This document shows, piece after piece, positions 27,788 through 37,932 of a stretch of 64,000 nucleotides of DNA (within the stretch, counting starts at the first letter, position 1; each line of letters begins with the position of its first letter). The DNA is from Kocuria rosea subsp. polaris (GTDB taxonomy: Bacteria; Actinomycetota; Actinomycetes; Actinomycetales; Micrococcaceae): assembly GCA_023896275.1 (NCBI GenBank), contig MLDA01000014.1, positions 55,844 through 119,843 on the forward strand. The letters run 5' to 3'. The notes below the pieces were generated by a model that had not been told where the DNA came from, made no database searches, and worked only from the letters and a program-made list of their open reading frames with translations. The position numbers and the translations under genes were made by a program.

Positions 27788-27796
27788 AATGGCTTA

Positions 27797-27802
27797 ATTC
27801 TA
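27797..27802 (-). promoter_or_regulatory. -10 element just upstream of DUF4191
   Basis: Minus-strand TAGAAT ends nine bases before the ATG and overlaps the lipA stop region, giving a leader of only two or three bases. Confidence 0.4.
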
Positions 27803-28735
27803 CGTGATCTCCCGGCCCTTCTTTTTCATCGCTTCGCGCCAGAGCGTTCCGGCACGATACGACGAACGCACGAGCGGACCGCTCATGACGCCGAGGAAGC
27901 CGATCTCTTCCGCCTCCTGCTTCAACTCCACGAACTCTTCGGGTTTGACCCAGCGGTCGACCGGCAGGTGACGCTTGCTCGGTCGCAGGTACTGGGTGAT
28001 CGTGATCAAGTCGCAACCGGCGTCGTAGTGGTCCTGCAGTGCCTGCGAGACCTCCTCGCGCGTCTCGCCCATGCCCAGGATCAGGTTGCCCTTGGTGATC
28101 ATGCCGCGGTTGCGTCCGTGGGTGAGGACGCCGAGTGACCGGTCGTAGCGGAACGCGGGGCGGATGCGCTTGAAGATGCGCGGGACGGTCTCGACGTTGT
28201 GGGCGAAGACCTCCGGGGCCGCGTCGCAGATGGCATCGAGGTGGTCCGGGTTCCCGGAGAAGTCGGGGATGAGCAGTTCGACGCCGGTCTCCGGGTTCAT
28301 CCGATGGATCTGGCGGACGGTCTCGGCGTACAGCCAGGTGCCTTCGTCTTCGAGGTCATCACGTGCGACGCCGGTGACGGTCGCGTAGCGCAGCTCCATC
28401 TTCTTCACGCTCATGGCGACCTTGAAGGGTTCGGCGCGGTCGACAGGATCGGGCTTGCCCGTGTCGATCTGGCAGAAGTCGCAGCGGCGGGTGCATGCGG
28501 AACCGCCGATGAGGAACGTCGCCTCGCGGTCCTCCCAGCATTCGAAGATGTTCGGGCAGCCGGCCTCCTGGCAGACGGTGTGCAGTCCCTCGGACTTGAC
28601 GAGCTTCTTCAGCTCCACGTACTCCGGGCCGATGTTGACCTTCGCCTTGATCCAGTCGGGCTTCCGCTCCACGGGGGTCGACGCGTTGCGCTGCTCGATG
28701 CGAAGAAGGCGACGGCCTTCGGGGGCCAAGGTCAT
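27800..28735 (-). CDS. lipA: Lipoyl synthase LipA
   Basis: Radical-SAM enzyme that inserts two sulphurs into octanoyl groups on E2 and GcvH to form lipoyl cofactors. The 311-residue protein has the auxiliary cluster motif [12 protein letters not shown] (C-X4-C-X5-C), the radical-SAM motif CTRRCDFC (C-X3-C-X2-C) and the C-terminal RSSYRAG whose serine ligates the auxiliary cluster. Its ATG overlaps the lipB stop as ATGA. LipB supplies the octanoyl group and the acceptor E2 is encoded 3 kb away at 31635-33314. Confidence 0.97.
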   Translation of the reverse strand: MTLAPEGRRLLRIEQRNASTPVERKPDWIKAKVNIGPEYVELKKLVKSEGLHTVCQEAGCPNIFECWEDREATFLIGGSACTRRCDFCQIDTGKPDPVDRAEPFKVAMSVKKMELRYATVTGVARDDLEDEGTWLYAETVRQIHRMNPETGVELLIPDFSGNPDHLDAICDAAPEVFAHNVETVPRIFKRIRPAFRYDRSLGVLTHGRNRGMITKGNLILGMGETREEVSQALQDHYDAGCDLITITQYLRPSKRHLPVDRWVKPEEFVELKQEAEEIGFLGVMSGPLVRSSYRAGTLWREAMKKKGREIT

Positions 28736-29436
28736 GCGGTTACTCCCTGGGTGGTGGGTTCGGTGGGGGTGGCCTCGTCGGCCGGTGTCGGAGCCAGGGC
28801 CGCGGGTAGCAGCCGCTCGAATTCTTCCTCGACGCGGACGACGACGTCGCTTGGCTTGACCTCGCGTCCGGCCTCAGCGCTGATGGTTGTCACGGAGGCG
28901 TCGGCGATGCCGCACGGGATGATCTGACCGTAAGCGGCGAGTGAGTTGGAGCAGTTCAGCGCAAAGCCGTGCAGGGTGACGCCCTTGAGCACGCGGATGC
29001 CGATGGCGGCGATCTTGCGGTCCTGGGCGCCGTCGGTGCCGAGGACCCACACGCCTGCGCGCCCCTCGACGCGGGTGGCCACAATGCCGTAGTCCGCGAC
29101 GACGTTGATTAACACCTCTTCGAGTCGCCACACGTAGTCCTTGACGGCGCCCCTGCTCGCGAGCTTGACGATGGGGTAGGCAACGAGCTGGCCCGGCCCG
29201 TGCCAGGTGATCTTGCCGCCACGGTCGACGTCGACGACGGGTGTTCCGTCTCGGGGGCGGTCGATCTCTTCGGTGCGCTTGCCTGCGGTGTAGACCGAGG
29301 CGTGTTCCAGCAGCAGGACCTCGGGGGGACGTTCGTCGGCCAGGACTCCGGAGTGGATGGTTCGTTGAAGCTCCCAGCATTCGCTGTAGTCAACGAAATC
29401 TGGCTCGAGGCCGAGTCGTCGAAAGGTCAGTGACAT
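28732..29436 (-). CDS. lipB: Octanoyl-ACP:protein N-octanoyltransferase LipB
   Basis: Moves octanoate from acyl carrier protein to the lysine of lipoyl domains. The 234-residue protein has [19 protein letters not shown] (the signature), the catalytic lysine in [11 protein letters not shown], the HGFALNC motif with the active-site Cys, and [14 protein letters not shown] chose ATG 29436 because the family begins near SLTFRRLG and a TACGCT -10 lies seven bases upstream; the open frame continues farther but without conservation. It is coupled to lipA. Confidence 0.96.
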   Translation of the reverse strand: MSLTFRRLGLEPDFVDYSECWELQRTIHSGVLADERPPEVLLLEHASVYTAGKRTEEIDRPRDGTPVVDVDRGGKITWHGPGQLVAYPIVKLASRGAVKDYVWRLEEVLINVVADYGIVATRVEGRAGVWVLGTDGAQDRKIAAIGIRVLKGVTLHGFALNCSNSLAAYGQIIPCGIADASVTTISAEAGREVKPSDVVVRVEEEFERLLPAALAPTPADEATPTEPTTQGVTA

Positions 29437-29443
29437 GTGCGAC

Positions 29444-29449
29444 AGCGTA
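29444..29449 (-). promoter_or_regulatory. -10 element for a leaderless lipB-lipA mRNA
   Basis: Minus-strand TACGCT ends seven bases before ATG 29436; no ribosome-binding site between them. Confidence 0.45.
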
Positions 29450-29525
29450 CGCCGACGGCAGGGCCGGATGCCACTTAGGTAACGCCGAGGCCTGTGGATA
29501 ACTTCGGAACGGGGCAAAAACCGGA

Positions 29526-29531
29526 TAGAAC
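29526..29531 (+). promoter_or_regulatory. Possible -10 for the kinase-like gene
   Basis: TAGAAC ends six bases before ATG 29538. The last base is C instead of T, so the match is weaker than in the other leaderless cases. Confidence 0.3.
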
Positions 29532-29537
29532 TGATGT

Positions 29538-31088
29538 ATGGCGAGAAACGAGCAGACTCAGTCCACGACGGCGGAGGCGACCGGTAGCGTCGGCAGCATG
29601 CGAGAAGACTCCGAGAACGCCAACGTCTCCGAGGCTCTGCGCGGCGGCGAAAGCGTCGAGATCCTGCGGGCGGTCGGCGCGGGCGCGACCGGTACCGTCT
29701 ATGAGGTCCGCCGCGTGGGGAAGGCCGGCACCTTTGCCCTGAAGGTTCTGGCGGATACGGAGAACGGGCTCCAGCTCCGTCGGCGCGAGGCCGAGGCCTT
29801 GCAGGCACTGCGCCATGATCACCTCGTCGAACTACACGGGTGGGCCACGTCGAAGTCGGGCCCGGGGCTACTGATGGAATTCCTGCCGCAGGGTTCAGCC
29901 GAGCAGCTGATCGCGCGCCACGGCCCCGTCGCCCCGGGGGAGGCGGTGACGCTCGTCGCGCCGATCGCGTCCGCTCTCGCCTACCTGCACGAGCAGGGCG
30001 CCGCGCATGGCGACGTGGGTCCGAGCAACGTCCTTTTCACGGCCGAGGGCCGGCCGAAACTCTCCGACCTTGGCGTCGCGTCCCTCCTGGGTCGACGCGG
30101 ACGCATGGCCCAGCAGGCGGGATTCTCGGCGCCGGAACTCGAGACGGAGAGCAGCGGAGGCGATGAGCGACCGGCCGACGTGTACGCCCTCGGCGCGCTC
30201 ACCTGGTTCGCCTTGACGGGCACCGCCCCCGGCACCGGGTCGGCGCGGAGCCCGCTGCAGGGTCTGCCGGCGGAGGCAGCGGAACTGCTCGAGCGCTCGC
30301 TGGAATCGGATCCGGACCGGCGTCCGAGCGCGGAAGAGTTCTGGGTCGGCATCTTCGCCGCCGGCGAGCCCCAACCGCTAGATTTGAGCGGCCCCGCGCA
30401 GCGCTCCGACGTGCCGCGGGACGACGCCCCCGTCTCCGCTCCGGCGCCCGCGGCGCCGACGCAACCGGCCCGTCGCCGGCCCGCCCGGCGTCGCCCGGCG
30501 GGAGCCTCCGCACGCCCCGCCCGACTGGCGCGCCACTGGCGGTCGGCCGCGGTGGCGGGCGCCGTCGTCGTACTCGCGGCTGGCGGCCTGATCTGGGCGG
30601 TCGCCAGCGGCGTCCTGACCACCCAGGACGGCCCAGTGGCGGGGGAGAGCCCCGCCCCGACGGCCGCGAGCAGCGAGACCGACGCGCCGGCGGAGGACGC
30701 CCCGGACGGGACGAGCGAGGTCGTGCAGGCGCTAGCGGAACAGCGAAGCAAAGCGTTGACCACGCGGAATCCGGAACTTCTGGACGAGGTCTACACCTCT
30801 CCGGAAGCGGCTGCGAGCGACCTGAAGGTCATCGACGACCTCGTCGCCCAGGGTCACCGCTACGACGAGCTGTCCATCACCATGAGCGACGTCGAGGTCC
30901 TCGAGGAGGGCGCCGACTCACAGCGCGTGCGGGTGACGAGCCGCATCCTGCCGTACGCGGTCCTCGATGCCTCCGGTGACCGGGTCGAGACCTTCCCCGA
31001 CGCGGAGGAGCAGGTGCTCGAGCTCGAGCTGGCGGAGACGGACGAAGGATGGCGGATCGGCTCGATTGAATCAGCCGAGGGTCGGTAG
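29538..31088 (+). CDS. Transmembrane serine/threonine protein kinase-like receptor with altered catalytic loop
   Basis: A 516-residue receptor-type protein. The kinase domain spans about 38-275, with glycine loop GAGATGTV (47-54), Lys69 in FALKV, a plausible helix-C Glu (84-86), SAPE (197-200) and DVYALG. The catalytic loop reads HGDVGPSN (157-164), so the Arg of HRD and the catalytic-loop Lys are both Gly, and DFG is DLG. A Pro/Arg-rich linker leads to one membrane segment (about 338-359). The outer part (about 365-516) looks like an NTF2-like fold. Activity may be weak or absent. It stands divergent from lipB. Confidence 0.85.
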   Translation: MARNEQTQSTTAEATGSVGSMREDSENANVSEALRGGESVEILRAVGAGATGTVYEVRRVGKAGTFALKVLADTENGLQLRRREAEALQALRHDHLVELHGWATSKSGPGLLMEFLPQGSAEQLIARHGPVAPGEAVTLVAPIASALAYLHEQGAAHGDVGPSNVLFTAEGRPKLSDLGVASLLGRRGRMAQQAGFSAPELETESSGGDERPADVYALGALTWFALTGTAPGTGSARSPLQGLPAEAAELLERSLESDPDRRPSAEEFWVGIFAAGEPQPLDLSGPAQRSDVPRDDAPVSAPAPAAPTQPARRRPARRRPAGASARPARLARHWRSAAVAGAVVVLAAGGLIWAVASGVLTTQDGPVAGESPAPTAASSETDAPAEDAPDGTSEVVQALAEQRSKALTTRNPELLDEVYTSPEAAASDLKVIDDLVAQGHRYDELSITMSDVEVLEEGADSQRVRVTSRILPYAVLDASGDRVETFPDAEEQVLELELAETDEGWRIGSIESAEGR

Positions 31089-31101
31089 CGGCACACGAAA
31101 A

Positions 31102-31127
31102 AGCGGCCGCCCCGTGGGGCGGCCGCT
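31102..31127 (+). terminator. GC-rich hairpin after the kinase-like gene
   Basis: AGCGGCCGCCCC pairs with GGGGCGGCCGCT, a 12-bp perfect arm pair, preceded by AAAAA. It is 14 bases past the stop codon. Confidence 0.7.
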
Positions 31128-31161
31128 GTTGCGTCCGGAGCCGACCGGAAACGTCAGGGAC

Positions 31162-31512
31162 TTAGGACCAGAAGACGGCCAAAGCGACGTTGATGAGTGA
31201 GAACCCGCCGACCGTATGGGCGATGCCCTTCGGGACGTCCTCGCCCTTCTTCATCTTCTTGCGGCCAATGATGGCCGCGACCAGGACAGCGAGGAGCAGG
31301 ACCAGCTTGACGCCGATCTTGGCGTGGTTCACGGGATCCTCGCCCATCTCCGCGAGGACGGTCAGTCCGAGGCCGGTGACCAACTGGACCCAGGCGCCGA
31401 TGAACTGCCACGTGCCGACGGTGGGCGTCTTGAACGCCGCGAGCCAGCCGCCGACGAGAGCGGCGGCGCCGAGGATGTGAAAGAAGACCAGGAGAGTGTG
31501 CAGGAAGTCCAT
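31162..31512 (-). CDS. Small four-helix membrane protein of unknown function
   Basis: A 116-residue protein with four predicted membrane segments (about 3-25, 34-54, 66-84, 98-115) and a short basic loop GRKKMKKGEDVPKG. Histidines sit in the first helix (LHTLLVFFHILG, residues 5 and 12) and before the third (VNHAKIGVK), a pattern seen in some haem- or metal-binding membrane proteins. I do not recognise the family with certainty. It starts at ATG 31512 with TAGACT seven bases upstream. It lies between the kinase-like gene and E2 but on its own transcript. Confidence 0.75.
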   Translation of the reverse strand: MDFLHTLLVFFHILGAAALVGGWLAAFKTPTVGTWQFIGAWVQLVTGLGLTVLAEMGEDPVNHAKIGVKLVLLLAVLVAAIIGRKKMKKGEDVPKGIAHTVGGFSLINVALAVFWS

Positions 31513-31519
31513 GCCTCCT

Positions 31520-31525
31520 AGTCTA
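31520..31525 (-). promoter_or_regulatory. -10 element for a leaderless small membrane protein mRNA
   Basis: Minus-strand TAGACT, then AGGAGGC, then ATG. The AGGAGG is only one base from the ATG, too close to act as a normal ribosome-binding site. Confidence 0.5.
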
Positions 31526-31573
31526 GGCCACTTCGACGCCGTGTCGAAAAGCGCTGGGGGCGCGCAAGCGCCA

Positions 31574-31618
31574 ACGCCGGTGGGCGGCCACTCGTGATGA
31601 GTGACCGCCCACCGGCGT
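31574..31618 (-). terminator. 20-bp hairpin after the E2 gene
   Basis: Arms 31574-31593 and 31599-31618 pair over 20 bp with one wobble and a five-base loop, 17 bases past the E2 stop on the minus strand. Confidence 0.8.
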
Positions 31619-31634
31619 CAAGTGCGGACGACCT

Positions 31635-33314
31635 CTAGAGGCCGAGATCGCCCTGGAAGGCGCCACCTTCGAGGCGGGCCTTGAGCGTCTGCAGGAAGCG
31701 TCCTGCGTCAGCCCCGTCGACCAGACGGTGATCGTAGGTCAGCGACAGGTACATCATGTGGCGGATGGCGATCGTGTCGTCGCCCTCGTCGTTCGTGACG
31801 ACGACGGGACGCTTGACGATGGCGCCCGTTCCAAGGATGGCGACCTGCGGCTGGTTGATGATCGGGGTGTCGAACAGGGCGCCCACGGAGCCGATGTTCG
31901 TGATCGAGAACGTCCCGCCGGAGAGCTCGTTCGGTCCGATCTTGCCGTCGCGGGTACGCCCGGCGACATCGGCGATCTTGCTCGCCAGGCCGGCGAGATT
32001 CAGGTCGCCAGCGTCCTGGACGACCGGGACCAACAGGCCCTTCTCGGTGTCGACGGCAAACGCCAGGTGCTCAGCACCGTGGTACGTGATCTCCTGCTTC
32101 TCTTCGTCGTATTCGGCGTTGAGCGTCGGGTGCTGCTTGAGCGCCTCAGCCACTGCCTTCGCGATGAAGGGGAGGTAGGTCAGGTTGGTTCCGTTGACGG
32201 CCTTGAAGTTGGCCTTAGCGGACGCGCGCAGCTTGGCGACGCGAGTCATGTCGACTTCCTGGACCTGCGTCAGCTGGGTCGAAACGTCGAGCGACTCGCG
32301 CATGCGGCGGGCGATGACCTGACGGATGCGCGGGGCCTTGGCCGTCGTGCCGCGCAACGAGGACGCCTCGACCTTCGGCGCAGCCGGCGCAGAGGGAGCC
32401 GGGGCGGCGGCGGGCGCAGCGGCCGGGGCGGCGGATGCCTTGGCCGAGATGGCCTCCTCGACGTCCTGCTTCCGGATGCGGCCACCGACACCAGTGCCCT
32501 TGATCGAGTTCAGATCGATGTCGTTCTTGTTGGCCAGACGGCGGACCAGCGGCGTCACGTAGCCGTCATTGGCCGACTCCGGAGCAGCGGGAGCCTCCGG
32601 CGTCGAAGCAGCGGCAGGAGTCTCGGCCTTCGGTGCGGGCGCGGCCGGGGCCTCTTCCTTCTCCTGGGCCGGCTCTTCTTCGGCCGCTGGCTCTTCTGAC
32701 TTCGGGGCCTCCGGGGTGGATGCGGCACCGGAACCGATCAGTGCCAGGACGGCGCCGACCTCGGCCGTGTCGTCCTCGGCGACGCGAGTCTCAAGCAGCG
32801 TGCCGGCCACGGGAGACGGGATCTCGGTGTCGACCTTGTCGGTCGAGACCTCGAGCAACGGTTCGTCGACCGCGACCTCGTCGCCGACTTCCTTGAGCCA
32901 ACGCGTCACGGTGCCCTCGGTCACCGATTCGCCGAGGGCGGGAAGGGTGACCTCGGTGGCGTCGTCGGACGCTGCCGGTGCGGACTCTGCGGCCGGAGCC
33001 TCGTCAGCGGGAGCCTCCTCCTCAGCGGGGGCCTCGTCGGCCGCGGGGGCTTCCGCCTCGCCGGAGTCGGCGCCGGAGCCGTCGCCGATGCGCACGAGCG
33101 GGGAACCGACTTCGGCTTCCTCGTCTTCGCCGACGAGGATCTCTTCGATGACGCCGGCGACCGGCGACGGAATCTCGGTGTCGACTTTGTCAGTCGACAC
33201 CTCCACCAGCGGCTCGTCGACCTCAACGCGGTCGCCGACGGCCTTGAGCCAGCGGGTAACGGTACCTTCGGTGACACTTTCACCGAGGGCGGGCAAGTTC
33301 ACGGTTTCAGACAT
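31635..33314 (-). CDS. sucB: Dihydrolipoamide acyltransferase E2 (SucB/DlaT type)
   Basis: E2 core of 2-oxoacid dehydrogenase complexes. The 559-residue protein has two lipoyl domains, each with the [10 protein letters not shown] lipoylation site (Lys43 in the first), separated and followed by Ala/Pro/Glu-rich swinging linkers. A peripheral subunit-binding domain ([17 protein letters not shown]) and the acetyltransferase domain with catalytic [10 protein letters not shown] follow. Genes like this are often annotated as succinyltransferase, but in actinobacteria the fused Kgd/OdhA carries its own succinyltransferase domain and this E2 usually serves pyruvate dehydrogenase. lpdA (E3) lies directly upstream on the same strand and lipA/lipB nearby supply the cofactor. 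Confidence 0.93.
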   Translation of the reverse strand: MSETVNLPALGESVTEGTVTRWLKAVGDRVEVDEPLVEVSTDKVDTEIPSPVAGVIEEILVGEDEEAEVGSPLVRIGDGSGADSGEAEAPAADEAPAEEEAPADEAPAAESAPAASDDATEVTLPALGESVTEGTVTRWLKEVGDEVAVDEPLLEVSTDKVDTEIPSPVAGTLLETRVAEDDTAEVGAVLALIGSGAASTPEAPKSEEPAAEEEPAQEKEEAPAAPAPKAETPAAASTPEAPAAPESANDGYVTPLVRRLANKNDIDLNSIKGTGVGGRIRKQDVEEAISAKASAAPAAAPAAAPAPSAPAAPKVEASSLRGTTAKAPRIRQVIARRMRESLDVSTQLTQVQEVDMTRVAKLRASAKANFKAVNGTNLTYLPFIAKAVAEALKQHPTLNAEYDEEKQEITYHGAEHLAFAVDTEKGLLVPVVQDAGDLNLAGLASKIADVAGRTRDGKIGPNELSGGTFSITNIGSVGALFDTPIINQPQVAILGTGAIVKRPVVVTNDEGDDTIAIRHMMYLSLTYDHRLVDGADAGRFLQTLKARLEGGAFQGDLGL

Positions 33315-33421
33315 TTCGTCCCCGTCCTCCTATGGACTTGGTTCTCAATCACGGCCTACGGCGCGGTGGCAGCGGCCTCGAACGACTATTTGCGAGCTTA
33401 GTGCAACCGTCGACCAACCAG

Positions 33422-33454
33422 CCCCTGCGACCGCCGAGATGACGATCGCAGGGG
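33422..33454 (-). terminator. Hairpin after lpdA
   Basis: CCCCTGCGA and TCGCAGGGG pair perfectly around a 15-base loop, 27 bases past the lpdA stop on the minus strand. The E2 gene may therefore need its own promoter in the remaining 100 bases; TAAGCT at 33395-33400 is a weak candidate. Confidence 0.55.
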
Positions 33455-33480
33455 ACAGTGGTGCGGAGCACCCACGGTCA

Positions 33481-34860
<1,380 letters not shown>

Positions 34861-34970
34861 GTGAACGCTCCCTCGCGATGTGATGGTCTCCCGAGGATTC
34901 GGGAATTGCTATGGGGAAACCGGCGGTGACGGTCGTCGCCACTGGTCCTTGTGGTGTTCTGTCATGAAGT

Positions 34971-34976
34971 ACCTTA
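34971..34976 (-). promoter_or_regulatory. Candidate lpdA promoter -10
   Basis: Minus-strand TAAGGT about 110 bases before lpdA. Just upstream is the interrupted palindrome CCTGG-N7-CCAGG (near 34990-35006), which could be an operator. Both assignments are weak. Confidence 0.3.
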
Positions 34977-35016
34977 GCCGGATTACACCCTGGGTGACAT
35001 CCAGGCAAGACACACG

Positions 35017-35060
35017 AGAAGCCCGTCACGTCGTAAATCAATGCGCCGTGACGGGCTTCT
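35017..35060. terminator. Hairpin between pepA and lpdA
   Basis: AGAAGCCCGTCACG and CGTGACGGGCTTCT are perfect 14-bp arms around a 16-base loop, 60 bases past the pepA stop. Confidence 0.7.
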
Positions 35061-35120
35061 TACGCTGAATCACTTCCTATGTGAGTTTCCGCGCGCCCTG
35101 GTGTGATCCGGTCGGCCCGG

Positions 35121-36641
35121 TCAGACCGCCAGGGACTCGGCGTAGGAGACCAAGGTGCGCACCATGGTCCCGGTGCCGTTCTTCGGCGTGTAGCCGAAGG
35201 CCCCGGAGTCGTTGAACGATGGCCCGGCGATGTCGATGTGGGCCCACGGGATCCGCTGGCCGTCGACTTCGCCGACGAACTCCTGTAGGAAGACGGCGGC
35301 GGTCATCATGCCGCCGAACCGCTCGCCGATGTTGGCGAGGTCAGCGACCTCGGAGGCGATCGACGGCCGCAGCTCCTCCGGCAGCGGCATCGGCCAGGCG
35401 GTCTCGCCGGCGGCGTCCGCCGCATCCTTGAGGGCGTCGCGGACCTCGTCGTCACCCATCAGGCCCGTGGTGCGGCGGCCCAAGGCCACCATCTGGGCGC
35501 CGGTCAGGGTCGCGATGTCGAGGACGACGTCGGGCTTCTCCAGGCTGGCGGCGGCGAGGCCGTCGCCCATGACCAGGCGGCCCTCGGCGTCGGTGTTGAG
35601 GATCTCGACGGTCTTGCCGTTGAACATCGTCACGACGTCGCCGGGGCGGGTCGCCGAGCCGGAGGGCATGTTCTCCGCGAGGCACAGCCACACGGTGACC
35701 TTGACGGGCAGCCCGAGTTCGGCCACGGCGAGCACCGTCTGCAGGGCGGTCGCGGCCCCGGCCATGTCGGATTTCATGTGGTGCATGTTGGCCGCCGGCT
35801 TGATCGAGATGCCGCCGGTGTCGAAGGTGATCCCCTTGCCGACGATGGCGAGGTGCTTCTTCGGTTTCGACGGCGAGTACTCGACCTTGACCAGGCGCGG
35901 CGGCCGATCGGAGCCGCGGCCGACGCCCATCATGCCGCCGTAGCCGTCCTTCTCGAGGCGCTTCTCATCGAGCACGGTGACCTTCAGGCGGTGGGCCTTG
36001 CCGCCGTCGTACGCCACCTGGGCGAACGTCTCCGGGTAGAGGAGGTTCGAGGATGTGTTGACGAGGTCGCGCACAGCGCGCACCGCGCGTCCGACGATGG
36101 CGGCCCGTTTGAAAGCGGCCGGCAGCTCGGCCTCCACCGCCGCGTCGGTGGCGACGATGCCCTCGGAGAGCACGGATTCCTCCGGTTTCGACGAGCGCAG
36201 GGTCTCGAAGCGGTAGGCGCCGAGGGCGATGCCCTCCGCGACGGCCGCTGCCGAGACGAGGTCCACTGCCGGAAGGGCGAACAGGATCTTCTCGAGGCCC
36301 GTTACCTGCCGGGCGACCGAGCCCGCCGCGCGGCGCAGGGTCTCGGCATCGACGGAAGCGTCGGCGACCTTGCCGAGGCCCACGGCGATGACGACGTCGG
36401 CCTTCGTCCCGTCGCCCGCTGGCAGGCGCACGATCTCGTCGGCCTTGCCGGTCGCGCCGGCGAGTCGGAGCGCGCGCTCGAGTTCGGCGGTCTCTGCCTT
36501 CGGCAGCGGCGAGGCGACGAGGCGCGGGGCCTCCTTGGCGGAGTCTGCGGCGGCCGCCAGGCCCACTACCAGGGCATCGGCGGAGACGCGTTTGATGTCG
36601 GTTGAAACGGCCGTTAGTTTCAGGTCGCTGCTAGTGATCAC
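35121..36641 (-). CDS. pepA: Leucyl aminopeptidase (M17 family)
   Basis: Two-metal hexameric exopeptidase that removes N-terminal residues during peptide turnover. The 506-residue protein has the metal and catalytic motifs VGKGITFDTGGISIKP and the signature NTDAEGRLVMGD, with KSDMAGAA between them. I chose GTG 36641 (product begins VITSSDLKLTAVS), since the 18 residues encoded farther upstream are Arg-rich and unconserved; AAGGA lies 11 bases before it. The gene is alone on its strand, upstream of the lpdA-E2 unit. Confidence 0.94.
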   Translation of the reverse strand: MITSSDLKLTAVSTDIKRVSADALVVGLAAAADSAKEAPRLVASPLPKAETAELERALRLAGATGKADEIVRLPAGDGTKADVVIAVGLGKVADASVDAETLRRAAGSVARQVTGLEKILFALPAVDLVSAAAVAEGIALGAYRFETLRSSKPEESVLSEGIVATDAAVEAELPAAFKRAAIVGRAVRAVRDLVNTSSNLLYPETFAQVAYDGGKAHRLKVTVLDEKRLEKDGYGGMMGVGRGSDRPPRLVKVEYSPSKPKKHLAIVGKGITFDTGGISIKPAANMHHMKSDMAGAATALQTVLAVAELGLPVKVTVWLCLAENMPSGSATRPGDVVTMFNGKTVEILNTDAEGRLVMGDGLAAASLEKPDVVLDIATLTGAQMVALGRRTTGLMGDDEVRDALKDAADAAGETAWPMPLPEELRPSIASEVADLANIGERFGGMMTAAVFLQEFVGEVDGQRIPWAHIDIAGPSFNDSGAFGYTPKNGTGTMVRTLVSYAESLAV

Positions 36642-36781
36642 GAAAACTGAAATCCTTAATGTCCGGCGCGGGCCCATCCGCTGCTGGACGGTCATCGGAC
36701 CGCGATCGAGGGCGATCCGAAACTATTTAATGGGTCCTTTGCATCGTAACGCCTGCCACACCGGGCTCGGCGCTGACCCGC

Positions 36782-36787
36782 TAAAAT
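36782..36787 (+). promoter_or_regulatory. Candidate -10 for the PAC2 gene
   Basis: TAAAAT is the strongest -10-like element in the 270-base divergent gap between pepA and the PAC2 gene. It would give a leader of about 120 bases that includes the stem GTTTCGCC-GCTG-GGCGAAAT near 36797-36816. Confidence 0.35.
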
Positions 36788-36911
36788 AGAGGGGCTGTTT
36801 CGCCGCTGGGCGAAATCGGGCGTCGGCGCGGACGGGGAACAAACCACCGCCGGCGCTGGTTGACGTACGTGGGACCGTCCGGACCCGCCGAGTGCTGCGA
36901 GAGGAGAAAAC

Positions 36912-37829
36912 TTGCTGGATCCATTGTCGCTGATCCGTCTGAACGACGAGGTGGTCGACGACGCGTCCCTGCAGGGGCGGGACCTCATCATCGCCCTCGA
37001 TGGCCACGCCGATGCCGGCCACGTGTTGCGGCAGGTGCGCGGCACGCTCCTCGACGAGCTCGATGCCCGGCTCGTCGCGACCTTCGACGCGGACCAACTC
37101 ATCAACTATCGCGAGCGCCGCCCGCAGATCACGTTCCTCGGGGACCACTTCACGGCCTACCAACGACCGCGGATCGAGCTCTACGCGCTCACCGACGGTC
37201 TGGGCACCCCTTTCCTGCTGCTGACCGGGCCGGAACCCGACCTCCAGTGGGACCGGTTCGCGGCCGCCGTCGTGCGGTTGTCGATGGCGCTGAACGTGCG
37301 ACTGGCCGCGTCCTTCAACGGTGTGCCGATGCCCGTGCCCCACACCCGCCGACTCGGGGTCACGGTCTACGGGAACCGGCCCGACCTGGCGGAAGGAGTC
37401 ACGACGTGGAATCCGACCGCCGAGGTGCCCGCGTCGGCGGCGCACCTGATCGAGCTCGAGCTGGCACAGCGCGGACGTGACGTCGTCGGCTTCACTCTGC
37501 ACGTGCCGCACTACCTCGGCGATGCCGAGTATCCACAGGTCGCGGTCGCGGCGCTCGAGCATCTGGGGGCCGCCATGGGGCTCGGCCTGCCGACGGACCG
37601 GCTGCGGGAAGCCGGACGAAACGTCGGGGAACAGATCGAGTCCCAGGTGGCCGGGTCACCCGAGATCCAGCGGATGGTTTCGAAGTTCGAGCAGCGCTTC
37701 GACGAGCACGTCCCACAGCAGGAGCGCCGCTCGCTGCTGCTCGGTGCTGACGAGCAACTGCCCGACGGCGACGACTTGGGTCACGCGATCGAGGCCTACC
37801 TGTCGGGGCGGCGCGCCGAAGACGACTGA
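36912..37829 (+). CDS. PAC2 family protein (proteasome assembly chaperone-like)
   Basis: A 305-residue member of the PAC2 family, related in fold to eukaryotic proteasome assembly chaperone 2 and to bacterial proteins of unknown function. Motifs include LIIALDGHADAGHVLRQV, LVATFDADQLINYRERRP, LFLLTGPEPDLQW-like segments and a C-terminal helical part rich in Glu/Gln (about 240-290). It starts at TTG 36912, supported by AGAGGAG five bases before it. Actinobacterial PAC2 proteins are common outside proteasome loci, and no proteasome genes are seen here. Confidence 0.88.
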   Translation: MLDPLSLIRLNDEVVDDASLQGRDLIIALDGHADAGHVLRQVRGTLLDELDARLVATFDADQLINYRERRPQITFLGDHFTAYQRPRIELYALTDGLGTPFLLLTGPEPDLQWDRFAAAVVRLSMALNVRLAASFNGVPMPVPHTRRLGVTVYGNRPDLAEGVTTWNPTAEVPASAAHLIELELAQRGRDVVGFTLHVPHYLGDAEYPQVAVAALEHLGAAMGLGLPTDRLREAGRNVGEQIESQVAGSPEIQRMVSKFEQRFDEHVPQQERRSLLLGADEQLPDGDDLGHAIEAYLSGRRAEDD

Positions 37830-37932
37830 CGCGCTGATCACCGGCCGTCCACAGCGGCAAGGTCCGGCGAAGGTTTCCACAGTTGGGGTTCGGGGGCTGT
37901 GGGGCAGGGCCTGCGCTCGGCAGGGTTTTGGT

